DNA of 12,388 bases, from the NCBI GenBank assembly GCA_002479405.1, contig DLMX01000018.1:7303-19690 (forward strand), read 5' to 3'. This document shows positions 1 to 6,180 of this stretch, one piece after another; the stretch's first letter is position 1; every line of letters begins with the position of its first letter. A program made the translations under genes and the position numbers. The notes under the pieces are model-generated. The model was not told the origin of the DNA and did no database searches. It saw nothing but the letters and a program-made list of their open reading frames with translations. This DNA is from Methylophilaceae bacterium UBA7525 (lineage in GTDB: Bacteria; Pseudomonadota; Gammaproteobacteria; Burkholderiales; Methylophilaceae).

Positions 1-428
1 CCATGCACATGGATACGATTCCAGTCGTTATCCAGCTCTGCCGCCGAAACAGCCAGCTCGATCCATTCGTAATGGGCAAGATTATTCAGATAGCCGGGCA
101 ATGGCGGAAGATCGGCAAGCAAATGTGCCTCTCCAAGAAAAGCCAGAAATTCTTCAGGAATCTGCCTGAACAGTGGGCTGTGCGACTGGTGATGGACAAA
201 AAAACCCCGAACCAGCTTGTGCCACAAGCGTTTACCCAGCACCTTCTTGCACACCGGGAAACAGCCTGCCAATGAAGCTTCGAGATTGTTGTAGACGATC
301 TCCCGATAGACCCGCATACGGCTGGCTGCGACCCGTGCCGGCCTGGCAATGTTTTTGGGGTCACGGATGTGGCCGGTGAACTGCAGTTGATACTGCTGGA
401 ATGCAGGCAAACCGGTCGGCACTGTCAT
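1..428 (-). CDS. hvfC: HvfC/BufC-type DUF2063 protein, MNIO partner (C-terminus off window)
   Basis: This is the 5' 142 codons of a gene that runs off the left edge. It starts at an ATG at 428-426 that overlaps the hvfB stop (ATGA), so the two are translationally coupled. The N-terminal part matches the DUF2063 family: an early RMRVYREIVYNNLEASL segment (about residues 37-51), then a GCFPVCKKVLG stretch and an aromatic/His-rich helix-rich region with FFVHHQSHSP and FLAFLG. In the known family this protein accompanies the DUF692 enzyme; it binds the precursor peptide and helps the enzyme recognise it in the cytoplasm. The order precursor-DUF692-DUF2063 supports that role here. The next gene to the left could be a DoxX-like hvfD, but it is outside the window. 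The family call is firm; the partner role is inferred from related systems. Confidence 0.9.
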   Translation of the reverse strand, partial: MTVPTGLPAFQQYQLQFTGHIRDPKNIARPARVAASRMRVYREIVYNNLEASLAGCFPVCKKVLGKRLWHKLVRGFFVHHQSHSPLFRQIPEEFLAFLGEAHLLADLPPLPGYLNNLAHYEWIELAVSAAELDNDWNRIHVH

Positions 429-1324
429 GTTGCGGCAGCCATCAACGGTGCGGGTTGTACCATGTGATTTGACGATTTGGCTTCGAACCGGCTGCTCTTC
501 TGCAGGCTGTCAATCATATCGACTTCACGCATCAGGTCTTGCAGCGGCGGGATATTCGCATCACGCTCCAGCAAAGTCGGGAAAGTACCGAAAAGCGCAT
601 AAGCTTCCCGCAGCAAAGCCCAAACCGGGTCGATCACATTCTGGCCGTGTGTGTCGATAATCAGGTCTGGCGCCTGCTGGTCATGCCCGGCGACATGTGC
701 ATATACGATGCGTTCGCCGGGGATGCCGCGCAGAAACTCATGCGGGTCATAACCGAAGTTGACGCTGTTGACATAGATATTATTGATATCCAGATGCAAA
801 TCACAGTCTGCCTCTTCCAGTACGGCACGGATGAAGCTCAGTTCATCCATTTCCGATATGGGCGCTGCCACATAGAACGAGGCATTCTCGACAGCGATGC
901 GGCGGCCAAGAATATCCTGGGTCTGGCGGATGCGGGCCGATACGTAACGGACGGCTTCCTGCGTGAACGGAATAGGCAGCAGGTCATACAGATATCCGCC
1001 ATCCGAGCAATAGCTCAGGTGCTCGGTATAAAGCGGAATATGGTGTGAATCAAGAAATGTTTTGACGCGCTTGAGGAAATCCACATTCAGCCGATCCGGC
1101 CCGCCCAGAGAGAGCGACAAACCATGGCAGACGAGAGGATAGCGCTCGACAAACCATGCAAGCTGCCTGGCTGATTTGCCGCCTGCCGCTATCCAGTTTT
1201 CCGGCGCGATTTCAAGAAAATTAATCGAGGCTATCTGGCGATCGCCATAAGCTGCCTGAATCTGGGGGATAAGCTCACGCTTAAGCCCCAGACCAGCGCC
1301 TCGAATGTTTCCCAGCTCAATCAT
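425..1324 (-). CDS. hvfB: HvfB/BufB, DUF692 multinuclear non-heme iron oxidase (MNIO)
   Basis: A 299-residue protein of usual family length with a TIM-barrel-type DUF692 fold. Visible metal-site motifs in order: FLEIAPENW (36-44), CHGLSLSLGG (67-75, H68), EHLSY (101-105), AVENASFY (144-151, E146), LHLDINNIYVN (176-186, D179), YAHVAGH (208-214, H210/H214), IDTHG (223-227) and LERD (252-255, E253). These carry the His, Asp and Glu set expected to bind the two or three irons of MNIO enzymes such as MbnB and HvfB. Such enzymes use O2 to oxidise Cys residues of a ribosomal peptide into heterocycles that bind copper. The likely substrate is the Cys-rich peptide encoded directly upstream. No strong Shine-Dalgarno is seen before the ATG, which lies inside a perfect 18-bp palindrome. 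The gene overlaps hvfC by 4 bases. Substrate and product are inferred. Confidence 0.95.
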   Translation of the reverse strand: MIELGNIRGAGLGLKRELIPQIQAAYGDRQIASINFLEIAPENWIAAGGKSARQLAWFVERYPLVCHGLSLSLGGPDRLNVDFLKRVKTFLDSHHIPLYTEHLSYCSDGGYLYDLLPIPFTQEAVRYVSARIRQTQDILGRRIAVENASFYVAAPISEMDELSFIRAVLEEADCDLHLDINNIYVNSVNFGYDPHEFLRGIPGERIVYAHVAGHDQQAPDLIIDTHGQNVIDPVWALLREAYALFGTFPTLLERDANIPPLQDLMREVDMIDSLQKSSRFEAKSSNHMVQPAPLMAAAT

Positions 1325-1336
1325 TCAGGAATGATT
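1319..1336. repeat. Perfect 18-bp palindrome across the hvfB start codon
   Basis: The minus strand reads AATCATTC-CT-GAATGATT: 8-base arms with a 2-base centre. It begins just after the hvfA stop codon and contains the hvfB ATG in its distal arm. As RNA it could form a 7-bp AU-rich stem with a 4-base loop that hides the hvfB start. It could lower hvfB translation relative to hvfA, mark an RNA processing site, or be chance. No T-run follows, so it is not a normal terminator. Confidence 0.5.
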
Positions 1337-1598
1337 ATTTCTTTTCGGCACCGCACTTGCCGGTGCCGCACTTGCCTTCAGCTTCGGTCTTCTTTTCGGA
1401 TTTCATTTCCGAACCGCACTTGCCGGTGCCGCATTTACCTTCTGTGCCTTTCTCGCCGTGATGTTCAGCCACCATGTAGCCAGAAGCCAAAGGCTTGAGC
1501 GAAAAGGGGTTTTCAGCGGCCACGACGGAAGTTGCGGCAATTGAGGCAGTGAATGCGCCGCCAACAACCAACGCCAGTGTGGATTTGGATACTTTCAT
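1335..1598 (-). CDS. hvfA: HvfA-type Cys-rich RiPP precursor (bufferin/oxazolin family)
   Basis: An 87-residue secreted peptide precursor. I chose the ATG at 1598-1596 because AAGGAG lies 6 bases upstream and the product then begins with a clean Sec signal peptide: short basic n-region MKVSK, hydrophobic core to about residue 26, and probable cleavage near VVAA/ENPF (28/29). The longer frame from 1652 adds 18 residues without a ribosome site. The mature part has the family-like NPFSLKPLASGYMVAEHHG segment (30-48) and then two copies of EGKCGTGKCG (53-62 and 74-83) separated by a Lys/Glu/Ser/Met linker. The only mature cysteines are C56, C61, C77 and C82. HvfA peptides with EGKCG motifs are known to have Cys oxidised by HvfB/HvfC and then to bind copper. 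Here hvfB and hvfC follow directly, so copper (or gold) sequestration in the periplasm is the likely role. The exact chemistry is inferred. Confidence 0.92.
   Translation of the reverse strand: MKVSKSTLALVVGGAFTASIAATSVVAAENPFSLKPLASGYMVAEHHGEKGTEGKCGTGKCGSEMKSEKKTEAEGKCGTGKCGAEKK
1350..1378 (-). repeat. 29-bp direct repeat, distal copy, encoding the second EGKCGTGKCG core
   Basis: This copy differs from the one at 1413-1441 by two bases in 29. It encodes the GKCGTGKCG part of the C-terminal core of HvfA. The high nucleotide identity, at synonymous sites too, points to a recent internal duplication of the core motif rather than separate origins. Confidence 0.8.
1413..1441 (-). repeat. 29-bp direct repeat, proximal copy, encoding the first EGKCGTGKCG core
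   Basis: This is the partner of the repeat at 1350-1378, with 27 of 29 bases identical; both differences are synonymous. The start-to-start distance is 63 bases (21 codons), so expansion or contraction of the array would stay in frame. Confidence 0.8.
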
Positions 1599-1604
1599 AT
1601 GAAT

Positions 1605-1610
1605 CTCCTT
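1605..1610 (-). promoter_or_regulatory. Ribosome binding site of hvfA
   Basis: AAGGAG on the minus strand, 6 bases before the ATG at 1598. It is among the strongest Shine-Dalgarno sequences in the window. It fixes the hvfA start and suggests that the peptide is translated more heavily than the sigma and anti-sigma genes upstream. Confidence 0.8.
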
Positions 1611-1658
1611 GATGTAACAGTTAATGACCCCGGGAAATTCCGGATAAACCAACTACAA

Positions 1659-1928
1659 CTATGGCCTGCGTCTGGATGCTGCAATCTCAGACTCGAGTGC
1701 CCGGGACATGCGTAACTTTGCCTGCAGAGGCAACTGCAAATCCTCGTTCTGCGCGGCATCAGAAAGCCATTTATCAATGACCGCCTGTATCGAAGCCAAT
1801 TGGCGGTTGAAGCGTGCACAGGCGACACAGATCAGCAGATGAAATCTCAAAGACCATCGTTCGCCTCTGGTCAGAGAGCGATCGAGTGACTGTGAAACGA
1901 GTTCACTGGCCTGCTTGCAGGTCAGCAT
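1659..1928 (-). CDS. Soluble zf-HC2 (ZAS-type) anti-sigma factor
   Basis: An 89-residue protein encoded between the ECF sigma factor and hvfA. It carries the zinc anti-sigma motif H30-x3-C34-x2-C37 (in HLLICVACARF) plus an N-terminal C4. No membrane segment is visible, so it should act in the cytoplasm by binding and holding the partner sigma factor. The distances C4-H30-C34-C37 (26, 4 and 3) equal those I recall for C11/H37/C41/C44 of the disulfide-switch anti-sigma factor RsrA of Streptomyces, so thiol oxidation or metal displacement of zinc is a plausible release signal. The C-terminal half is Arg/Ala/Leu-rich and helical. The ATG at 1928 follows a purine-rich GGTGGAAGGGT. The 60-base gap to hvfA holds no clear promoter. 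The role is well supported by context; the signal is inferred. Confidence 0.85.
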   Translation of the reverse strand: MLTCKQASELVSQSLDRSLTRGERWSLRFHLLICVACARFNRQLASIQAVIDKWLSDAAQNEDLQLPLQAKLRMSRALESEIAASRRRP

Positions 1929-1949
1929 ACCCTTCCACCTTCTGCCACC

Positions 1950-1978
1950 AGTAGATTCGTTCCGCTCAACCTGGTTCC
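1950..1978 (-). promoter_or_regulatory. Candidate ECF-type promoter between sigma and anti-sigma genes
   Basis: The 73-base gap between the sigma stop and the anti-sigma start contains GGAACC (1978-1973) and, after 17 bases, TCTACT (1955-1950). This resembles the GGAAC/TCTGA layout of sigmaE-like ECF promoters. A promoter here would drive the anti-sigma and hvfABC without the sigma gene. I find no matching copy upstream of the sigma gene itself, so this remains weak. Confidence 0.25.
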
Positions 1979-2001
1979 ACCCAACTTCAATTTGCCCACT
2001 T

Positions 2002-2562
2002 TCAAGTTTCCAGCCAATGCAGTTCGAGGCATTTTCTCAACCCCATGCGAGCCCGGTACAACATGACCCAGGCATTGGTCGGGCTGATATCCAGTTCCTT
2101 ACAGATTGCCTGATTATCGTCTTCAAGAATCTCGCGCATGAGAAAAAGACGGGACAGCTTTTTCGGCAGCCTGTCCATGCAGCCCTGCAAAATCACAAGA
2201 AACTGTTTCTGTTCCAGCTCATCATCCGGCGCCGCCCAGGCCTGTGGTTTGTCTGCCCAATGCCCGCTTTCATCAAAAAACTCATTGACAGCACCTTCAT
2301 CCGCCACAGTTTGTGATAAATCCTCGCTTGGCTTTTCGCGGCTCTGTTTTCGTATCAAATCGATGATCTTGTGTTTGAGGATACCGGTGAGCCATGTTCT
2401 GGGTGCTGACTTGCCTTCATAGGACCGACTCTGGATGGCCGCCAGCAAAGTTTCCTGTACCGCATCCTCCGCCAGATGCGTATCCCTCAGCCGGACGAGC
2501 GCGAACCGATACAGGTAATCACCATGCTCATTCAGCCAATCGTGCGGGGTTTGATTGCTCAT
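2002..2562 (-). CDS. ECF-type sigma-70 family RNA polymerase sigma factor
   Basis: A 186-residue sigma factor containing only regions 2 and 4. Region 2 spans about residues 13-72 (GDYLYRFALVRLRD, AEDAVQETLLAA, PRTWLTGILKHKIIDLIRK). A linker follows with a Trp-rich HWADKPQAWAAPDDELEQ stretch. Region 4 spans about 125-180 (CMDRLPKKLSRLFLMREIL, then a helix-turn-helix around CKELDISPTNAWVMLYRARMGLRKC). It directs RNA polymerase to a small regulon. As first gene of the sigma/anti-sigma/hvfABC unit, it very likely controls that unit. The start at 2562 has GGAG 11 bases upstream, a somewhat long spacing. Similar ECF plus zf-HC2 pairs precede bufferin genes in other proteobacteria. The inducing signal (copper, gold or thiol stress) is inferred from that comparison. 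Confidence 0.93.
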   Translation of the reverse strand: MSNQTPHDWLNEHGDYLYRFALVRLRDTHLAEDAVQETLLAAIQSRSYEGKSAPRTWLTGILKHKIIDLIRKQSREKPSEDLSQTVADEGAVNEFFDESGHWADKPQAWAAPDDELEQKQFLVILQGCMDRLPKKLSRLFLMREILEDDNQAICKELDISPTNAWVMLYRARMGLRKCLELHWLET

Positions 2563-2603
2563 TTTGTGACAGACTCCGGAACAGGCGAACGATGCAAGCT
2601 GCG

Positions 2604-2626
2604 ATGTTTAATTAAAATCGAAACAT
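2604..2626. repeat. AT-rich inverted repeat upstream of the sigma gene
   Basis: ATGTTT and AAACAT arms of 6 bases flank an 11-base AT-rich centre, in the 73-base gap between the DUF1841 stop and the sigma start. It lies where the promoter of the sigma operon should be (a TTTAAT -10-like hexamer sits inside it), so it could be an operator. It could also be a weak hairpin ending the upstream operon, or chance. No T-run follows. Confidence 0.3.
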
Positions 2627-2635
2627 ATAAATGAA

Positions 2636-3076
2636 TCAGGCAAGCGCTGCTTTCTGCTGAATCAGCGCCAGGTAAGCCTGGGTATCAGGTGCGCTTCCAA
2701 TCCGCTGCGCTTGCCAGAGCGTTTCAGCCAGACAATCCATCAGTTCATGCTGCGCCTGGTGATTATCCGGCATTTTAAGCTGTAGGACCTGGTATCCGGC
2801 CTTGATCCCCGGCGGCTGGTCGATCGCTATCTGCTCCAGTATCGACAGATGCAGACTCATGTGCAAAAAGGGGTTGGTCTCCCCCATTTCCGGGAAATAG
2901 GCCTGTTCAAGATAGCGTTCCGGCGCATCCAGCACATGATGGTACTCCGGATGCATCTGCATGACTTCGAGGGCGATCGCCTCCAGATCGCTCAAGGGCT
3001 GCTTGCCGAGAAACTTGCCCCAGGCATCGAAGAAGAACTGCCTCACCTGGTCGCGACTCGGGTTGAACAATGCCAT
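2636..3076 (-). CDS. DUF1841 family protein
   Basis: A 146-residue protein of unknown function that closely fits the DUF1841 family. It begins MALFNPSRDQVRQFFFDAWGK and carries the hallmark central segment YFPEMGETNPFLHMSLHLSI (about 60-79), followed by EQIAIDQPPGIKAGYQ. It appears helical and cytoplasmic, with no signal peptide or membrane segment. It is the last gene of the long rsx-nth run, 3 bases after the FIST gene stop, with AAGG 7 bases before its ATG. DUF1841 proteins are found in beta- and gammaproteobacteria; I know of no assigned biochemical role. The conserved His/Glu pattern could suggest metal binding, but that is only a guess. Confidence 0.9.
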   Translation of the reverse strand: MALFNPSRDQVRQFFFDAWGKFLGKQPLSDLEAIALEVMQMHPEYHHVLDAPERYLEQAYFPEMGETNPFLHMSLHLSILEQIAIDQPPGIKAGYQVLQLKMPDNHQAQHELMDCLAETLWQAQRIGSAPDTQAYLALIQQKAALA

Positions 3077-3079
3077 CGT

Positions 3080-4162
3080 CTAACCTTGCGAAAACAGTCC
3101 GAGCACTGCGGAATATTCGAGCAATTCACAGCCGATTTGATGATTATGGACAGCCGGTGCAATCTCGCCATTGCCGTAAAAGCCGATGATCGGCATGCCG
3201 GGGAATTTGGTAGTTAACAAAGTCAAATCACGATCGACGCCACCATAGAAATACGGGCCGCGTCCCAGGCAAGAGAAGAACATGGCAAAATCAGGCCTCG
3301 CGGCCAGCTTGATCTCCAGATTGATTGCGGTCAGCTGCAAGTCGGTCAGCGCTGCTTCCTTGTCACGGATCGCCCAACTGAGGAACTGCCCGGCTCTCAG
3401 TTGCTTCGCCAGTGTCACCGACATGTCTTCTTCGTTGCCGCTTACCAGCGGCGCAATCTGATAATTACCAAGACTGATGGCTTCAGCAGAATCCGCGAAA
3501 ACGGCCATGATGTAATGCATGGGCAAAGACTCATAACCTTCCCTGGCCATATGTAATGAACTCAAGGCATCCCTGCCATCCAGTTGCAGCAAGTCATGTC
3601 CACTCAACTGCGTAACAACCTTGGGCATATTCAGCACCCGCAGGCCATGCGCGGCGGCAACCGCGCCCCTGAAGCCATGCAACGCAGCTTCACAATGTCC
3701 CAGTGGCACGCCTTTGCCATGCTGCCAGACAGAAAACGGACCCTGTCCGGTCGCATCGCCGGAAACACCGCCGAAGCGGATGCCCGGCGTGGTCATCCAG
3801 GTCGTATTGATGGCATTGGGTGCAGCCAGCGTCAGTAGCAACTGCTTGGCATCTACTGGTGACGGCTGTTCGAATGTCGCGCCATCAGAAAAGATCATGA
3901 CTGCGGCGGCAGGCGCATCCAGCACCCAGTCGTCCTCCGTGAACAAGCCGGTGGCGGAGCAGCCGATAACCTGAGTACAGTTAGCCGTCCTGGCAGCGGC
4001 CCGCAAAGCCGGCGCGGGATCACGAGCAAATTCCGAAGTCAAAATGAGCAGCACACTACCCGCCACCTTGACGTTGGCACGCTCCATGGCCTGCGCCACC
4101 GCCTGGCTGGCAAGTTCCGGCGTAGCCTCATGGCCGACACACAATCCAGTCGCTACCGTCAT
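3080..4162 (-). CDS. FIST N and C domain sensory protein
   Basis: A 360-residue protein made of a FIST_N domain (about residues 30-215, with IGCSATGLFTED near 65-77) and a FIST_C domain (about 220-345). The C domain has the typical FFSCLGRGPYFYGG and later GMPIIGFYGNGEIAP. FIST is a small-ligand sensing domain proposed to bind amino acids or related metabolites, and is often fused or linked to signalling output domains. No output domain is present here, and there is no signal peptide, so a cytoplasmic ligand-binding role is likely. I chose the ATG at 4162 because GGAAGG lies just upstream; it leaves one base after the nth stop. The alternative is a GTG at 4183 overlapping nth by 20 bases. It is co-directional with nth and DUF1841. 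The ligand is unknown. Confidence 0.9.
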   Translation of the reverse strand: MTVATGLCVGHEATPELASQAVAQAMERANVKVAGSVLLILTSEFARDPAPALRAAARTANCTQVIGCSATGLFTEDDWVLDAPAAAVMIFSDGATFEQPSPVDAKQLLLTLAAPNAINTTWMTTPGIRFGGVSGDATGQGPFSVWQHGKGVPLGHCEAALHGFRGAVAAAHGLRVLNMPKVVTQLSGHDLLQLDGRDALSSLHMAREGYESLPMHYIMAVFADSAEAISLGNYQIAPLVSGNEEDMSVTLAKQLRAGQFLSWAIRDKEAALTDLQLTAINLEIKLAARPDFAMFFSCLGRGPYFYGGVDRDLTLLTTKFPGMPIIGFYGNGEIAPAVHNHQIGCELLEYSAVLGLFSQG

Positions 4163-4163
4163 G

Positions 4164-4823
4164 CTACCTTCCAGCCTGCTCACCGCTCACCATCAGCTCC
4201 TTGCCCTTGAACTCACACAAATCATTGATTATACAGATTGTACACTTGGGTTTACGCGCCAGGCAGACATAACGCCCATGCAGAATCAACAGATGATGAG
4301 CGTCACGCATATATTCCGCGGGAACATGCTTCATGAGCTTTTTCTCGACCTCCAGCGGCGTTTTGCCCGGTGCCAGACCGGTACGATTGCCCAACCGGAA
4401 AAGATGCGTATCGACTGCGATGGTCGGCTGGCCGAAAGCGGTATTGAGGATGACATTTGCCGTCTTGCGGCCCACTCCCGGCAATTTCTCCAAGGCTTCC
4501 CGCGTATCCGGCACTTGCCCGCCGTGCCGCGCCAGCAGCATCTCGCACATGGCAATCACATTCTTCGCCTTGCTGCGATAAAGGCCAATGGTCTTGATAT
4601 AACGTTCCAGACCATCAACCCCCAGCGCAAGGATCGCAGCCGGCGTATTAGCCACCGGGAACAGTTTGGCTGTTGCCAGATTGACACCTTTGTCCGTGGC
4701 TTGTGCAGAAAGAATCACGGCGACCAGCAGCTCGAAGTTGGAATGATGAACCAGTTCGGTCTTCGGTTCCGGAATGGCAACACTCAGTCTGCGAAAAATT
4801 TCCCGTCGTTCTTCCGCATTCAT
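4164..4823 (-). CDS. nth: Endonuclease III, [4Fe-4S] DNA glycosylase/AP lyase
   Basis: A 219-residue enzyme that removes oxidised pyrimidines and nicks abasic sites in base excision repair. It aligns without gaps to Escherichia coli Nth as I recall it: the SAQATD segment (39-44), the helix-hairpin-helix LPGVGRKTANVIL (114-126) with catalytic K120, and VDTH with catalytic D138. The four Fe-S cysteines are C187, C194, C197 and C203 (C-x6-C-x2-C-x5-C). The C-terminus is about eight residues longer than E. coli. It begins 8 bases after rsxE with no clear Shine-Dalgarno, so it probably depends on translation from upstream. The rsx-nth linkage is conserved in many proteobacteria. Confidence 0.97.
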   Translation of the reverse strand: MNAEERREIFRRLSVAIPEPKTELVHHSNFELLVAVILSAQATDKGVNLATAKLFPVANTPAAILALGVDGLERYIKTIGLYRSKAKNVIAMCEMLLARHGGQVPDTREALEKLPGVGRKTANVILNTAFGQPTIAVDTHLFRLGNRTGLAPGKTPLEVEKKLMKHVPAEYMRDAHHLLILHGRYVCLARKPKCTICIINDLCEFKGKELMVSGEQAGR

Positions 4824-4831
4824 GATACGCG

Positions 4832-5515
4832 TCAGTGGCTGGCGAATGGTGCCAGCGGAAGACTATCGGATTTTGCAGAGGCGGCTTTGCGCTGATCTAC
4901 CCAGTTCTTGCTTGCTATCAAGAGGGCAAGGCCGATAAAAGCACCCGGCGGCAGAATCGCCAGCAAAAAGCCATGGTAGTCAGGGATAACCGTCACAATA
5001 AAACGAGTCGTCTCCGGCCCGAATACTAGGTCAATCCCGGAAAACAGGGTGCCCTTGCCGACCACTTCACGCATGCCTCCGAGCATGCTCAATACCAGAG
5101 TCAGACCTATGCCCATCATGAAGCCATCGAGTACGGAGGGCACCGGGCTGTTTTTGGCAGCAAAGGACTCGACACGGGCCAGCACGATGCAATTCACCAC
5201 GATCAGCGGAATGAATATGCCCAGAACCTGATGCAAAGGCAGCGCAAAAGCATTGATGGACAGATCGATGACCGTCACCAGCGCGGCAATCACCAGAATG
5301 AAGACAGGTACGCGGATCTCGTCCGGAATATAGCGTCGCACCGGCGAAACTGCGCCATTGCTGGCTGCCATGACGAGCGCAGTAGCCAGCCCGAGACTGA
5401 GGCCGTTGACCAGCGTCGTCGTTACCGCCAGCGTCGGACATAGTCCCAATAGCTGCACCACGCCCGGGTTCTGTTTCCACAATCCGTTTTCTACGATTTC
5501 CTTGTATGCGCTCAT
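4832..5515 (-). CDS. rsxE: Rsx/Rnf electron transport complex subunit E
   Basis: A 227-residue inner-membrane protein with about six hydrophobic helices, homologous to RsxA. It carries the paired motifs LLGLCPTLAV (C26) and IVVNCIVLARVE (C109). In the known Rnf structures, equivalent cysteines of RnfA and RnfE hold a [2Fe-2S] cluster in the middle of the membrane. The ATG overlaps the rsxG stop (ATGA). The last about 25 residues form a soluble tail (WVDQRKAASAKSDS). It is the last Rsx subunit, followed by nth after 8 bases. Length and motifs are typical; nothing is missing. Confidence 0.97.
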   Translation of the reverse strand: MSAYKEIVENGLWKQNPGVVQLLGLCPTLAVTTTLVNGLSLGLATALVMAASNGAVSPVRRYIPDEIRVPVFILVIAALVTVIDLSINAFALPLHQVLGIFIPLIVVNCIVLARVESFAAKNSPVPSVLDGFMMGIGLTLVLSMLGGMREVVGKGTLFSGIDLVFGPETTRFIVTVIPDYHGFLLAILPPGAFIGLALLIASKNWVDQRKAASAKSDSLPLAPFASH

Positions 5516-6180
5516 GAGGCAACTCCTGCTGCAGCAATCGGTTCATTCTCTGTGACCTCAACTGCAAAAAGTGATTCACGATGGATCTCGAAATATTCCA
5601 GTACCTTGTGCACCGCCTTGACCACAGCACGCGGTGTAATGGTCGCACCAGCCATATAATCGAACTGTCCGCCATCCTTTTTGACCTTCCACAGTTCCAC
5701 TGCGCGACTGTTGAGCGAATGCCCGTCAAACTGCTTGATCCAGGGACTGTGCGTAATATCGATATAGTCGCCCAGGCCCGGTGTCTCCTTGTGAGCCAGC
5801 ACGCGCACTCCACGGATCGTGCCATCCACACGAATCGCCACCAGCAACTTGATGTCGCCGCTGTAACCGTCCGGAGCAATCGCCTCCAGTATCACCGCCA
5901 TCGGTTCGCCTGCCAGCCGGGCGCGATAGACATGGGACACGGCACGATTGCCGAGCAGTTCGTCTGGCGGAATCTCGATCATATCCTCCAGTAGCGGATT
6001 GTCGTGCATATCATCCGGCACGATCTGACGGAACAGCGCCATACGTGCCTTTGCCTCACTTTCGGCGATCGGCGTTTTTGTGACGTCGTAAACATAGGCC
6101 AGCATCGTCGTGCCCACGAGCGCAAAAGCGATCATGATCATGGCTGTTTTTACAGCGTGTTTGATGATTTCCTTAGGCAT
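5512..6180 (-). CDS. rsxG: Rsx/Rnf electron transport complex subunit G, covalent FMN-binding
   Basis: A 222-residue protein with one N-terminal membrane helix (about 9-30) and a periplasmic FMN-binding domain. Visible are AHKETPGLGDYI (129-140) and the flavinylation motif DYMAGAT (174-180); T180 is the expected site for covalent FMN attachment by ApbE. No apbE is present in this window. The usual motif is S/A-GAT, so AGAT is within range. RsxG passes electrons between the flavin of RsxD and the rest of the complex at the periplasmic face. The gene start overlaps the rsxD stop by one base (TAATG), and its stop overlaps the rsxE start. The C-terminal about 20 residues after FEIHRE are variable. 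Confidence 0.96.
   Translation of the reverse strand: MPKEIIKHAVKTAMIMIAFALVGTTMLAYVYDVTKTPIAESEAKARMALFRQIVPDDMHDNPLLEDMIEIPPDELLGNRAVSHVYRARLAGEPMAVILEAIAPDGYSGDIKLLVAIRVDGTIRGVRVLAHKETPGLGDYIDITHSPWIKQFDGHSLNSRAVELWKVKKDGGQFDYMAGATITPRAVVKAVHKVLEYFEIHRESLFAVEVTENEPIAAAGVAS

Noticed and set aside
1599..1652. Upstream extension of hvfA to 105 residues
   Set aside because: It would put 18 residues in front of a complete signal peptide, and the strong AAGGAG belongs to the ATG at 1598.
4163..4183. GTG start for the FIST gene overlapping nth
   Set aside because: The ATG at 4162 has GGAAGG just upstream and fits the tight spacing of the operon better.
4044..4895. 283-codon open frame on the plus strand
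   Set aside because: It is antisense to nth and the start of the FIST gene, both well supported. No family features in its translation.
5067..5879. 270-codon open frame on the minus strand in another frame
   Set aside because: It overlaps rsxE and rsxG in a different frame; the two Rsx proteins carry all expected motifs, this one none.
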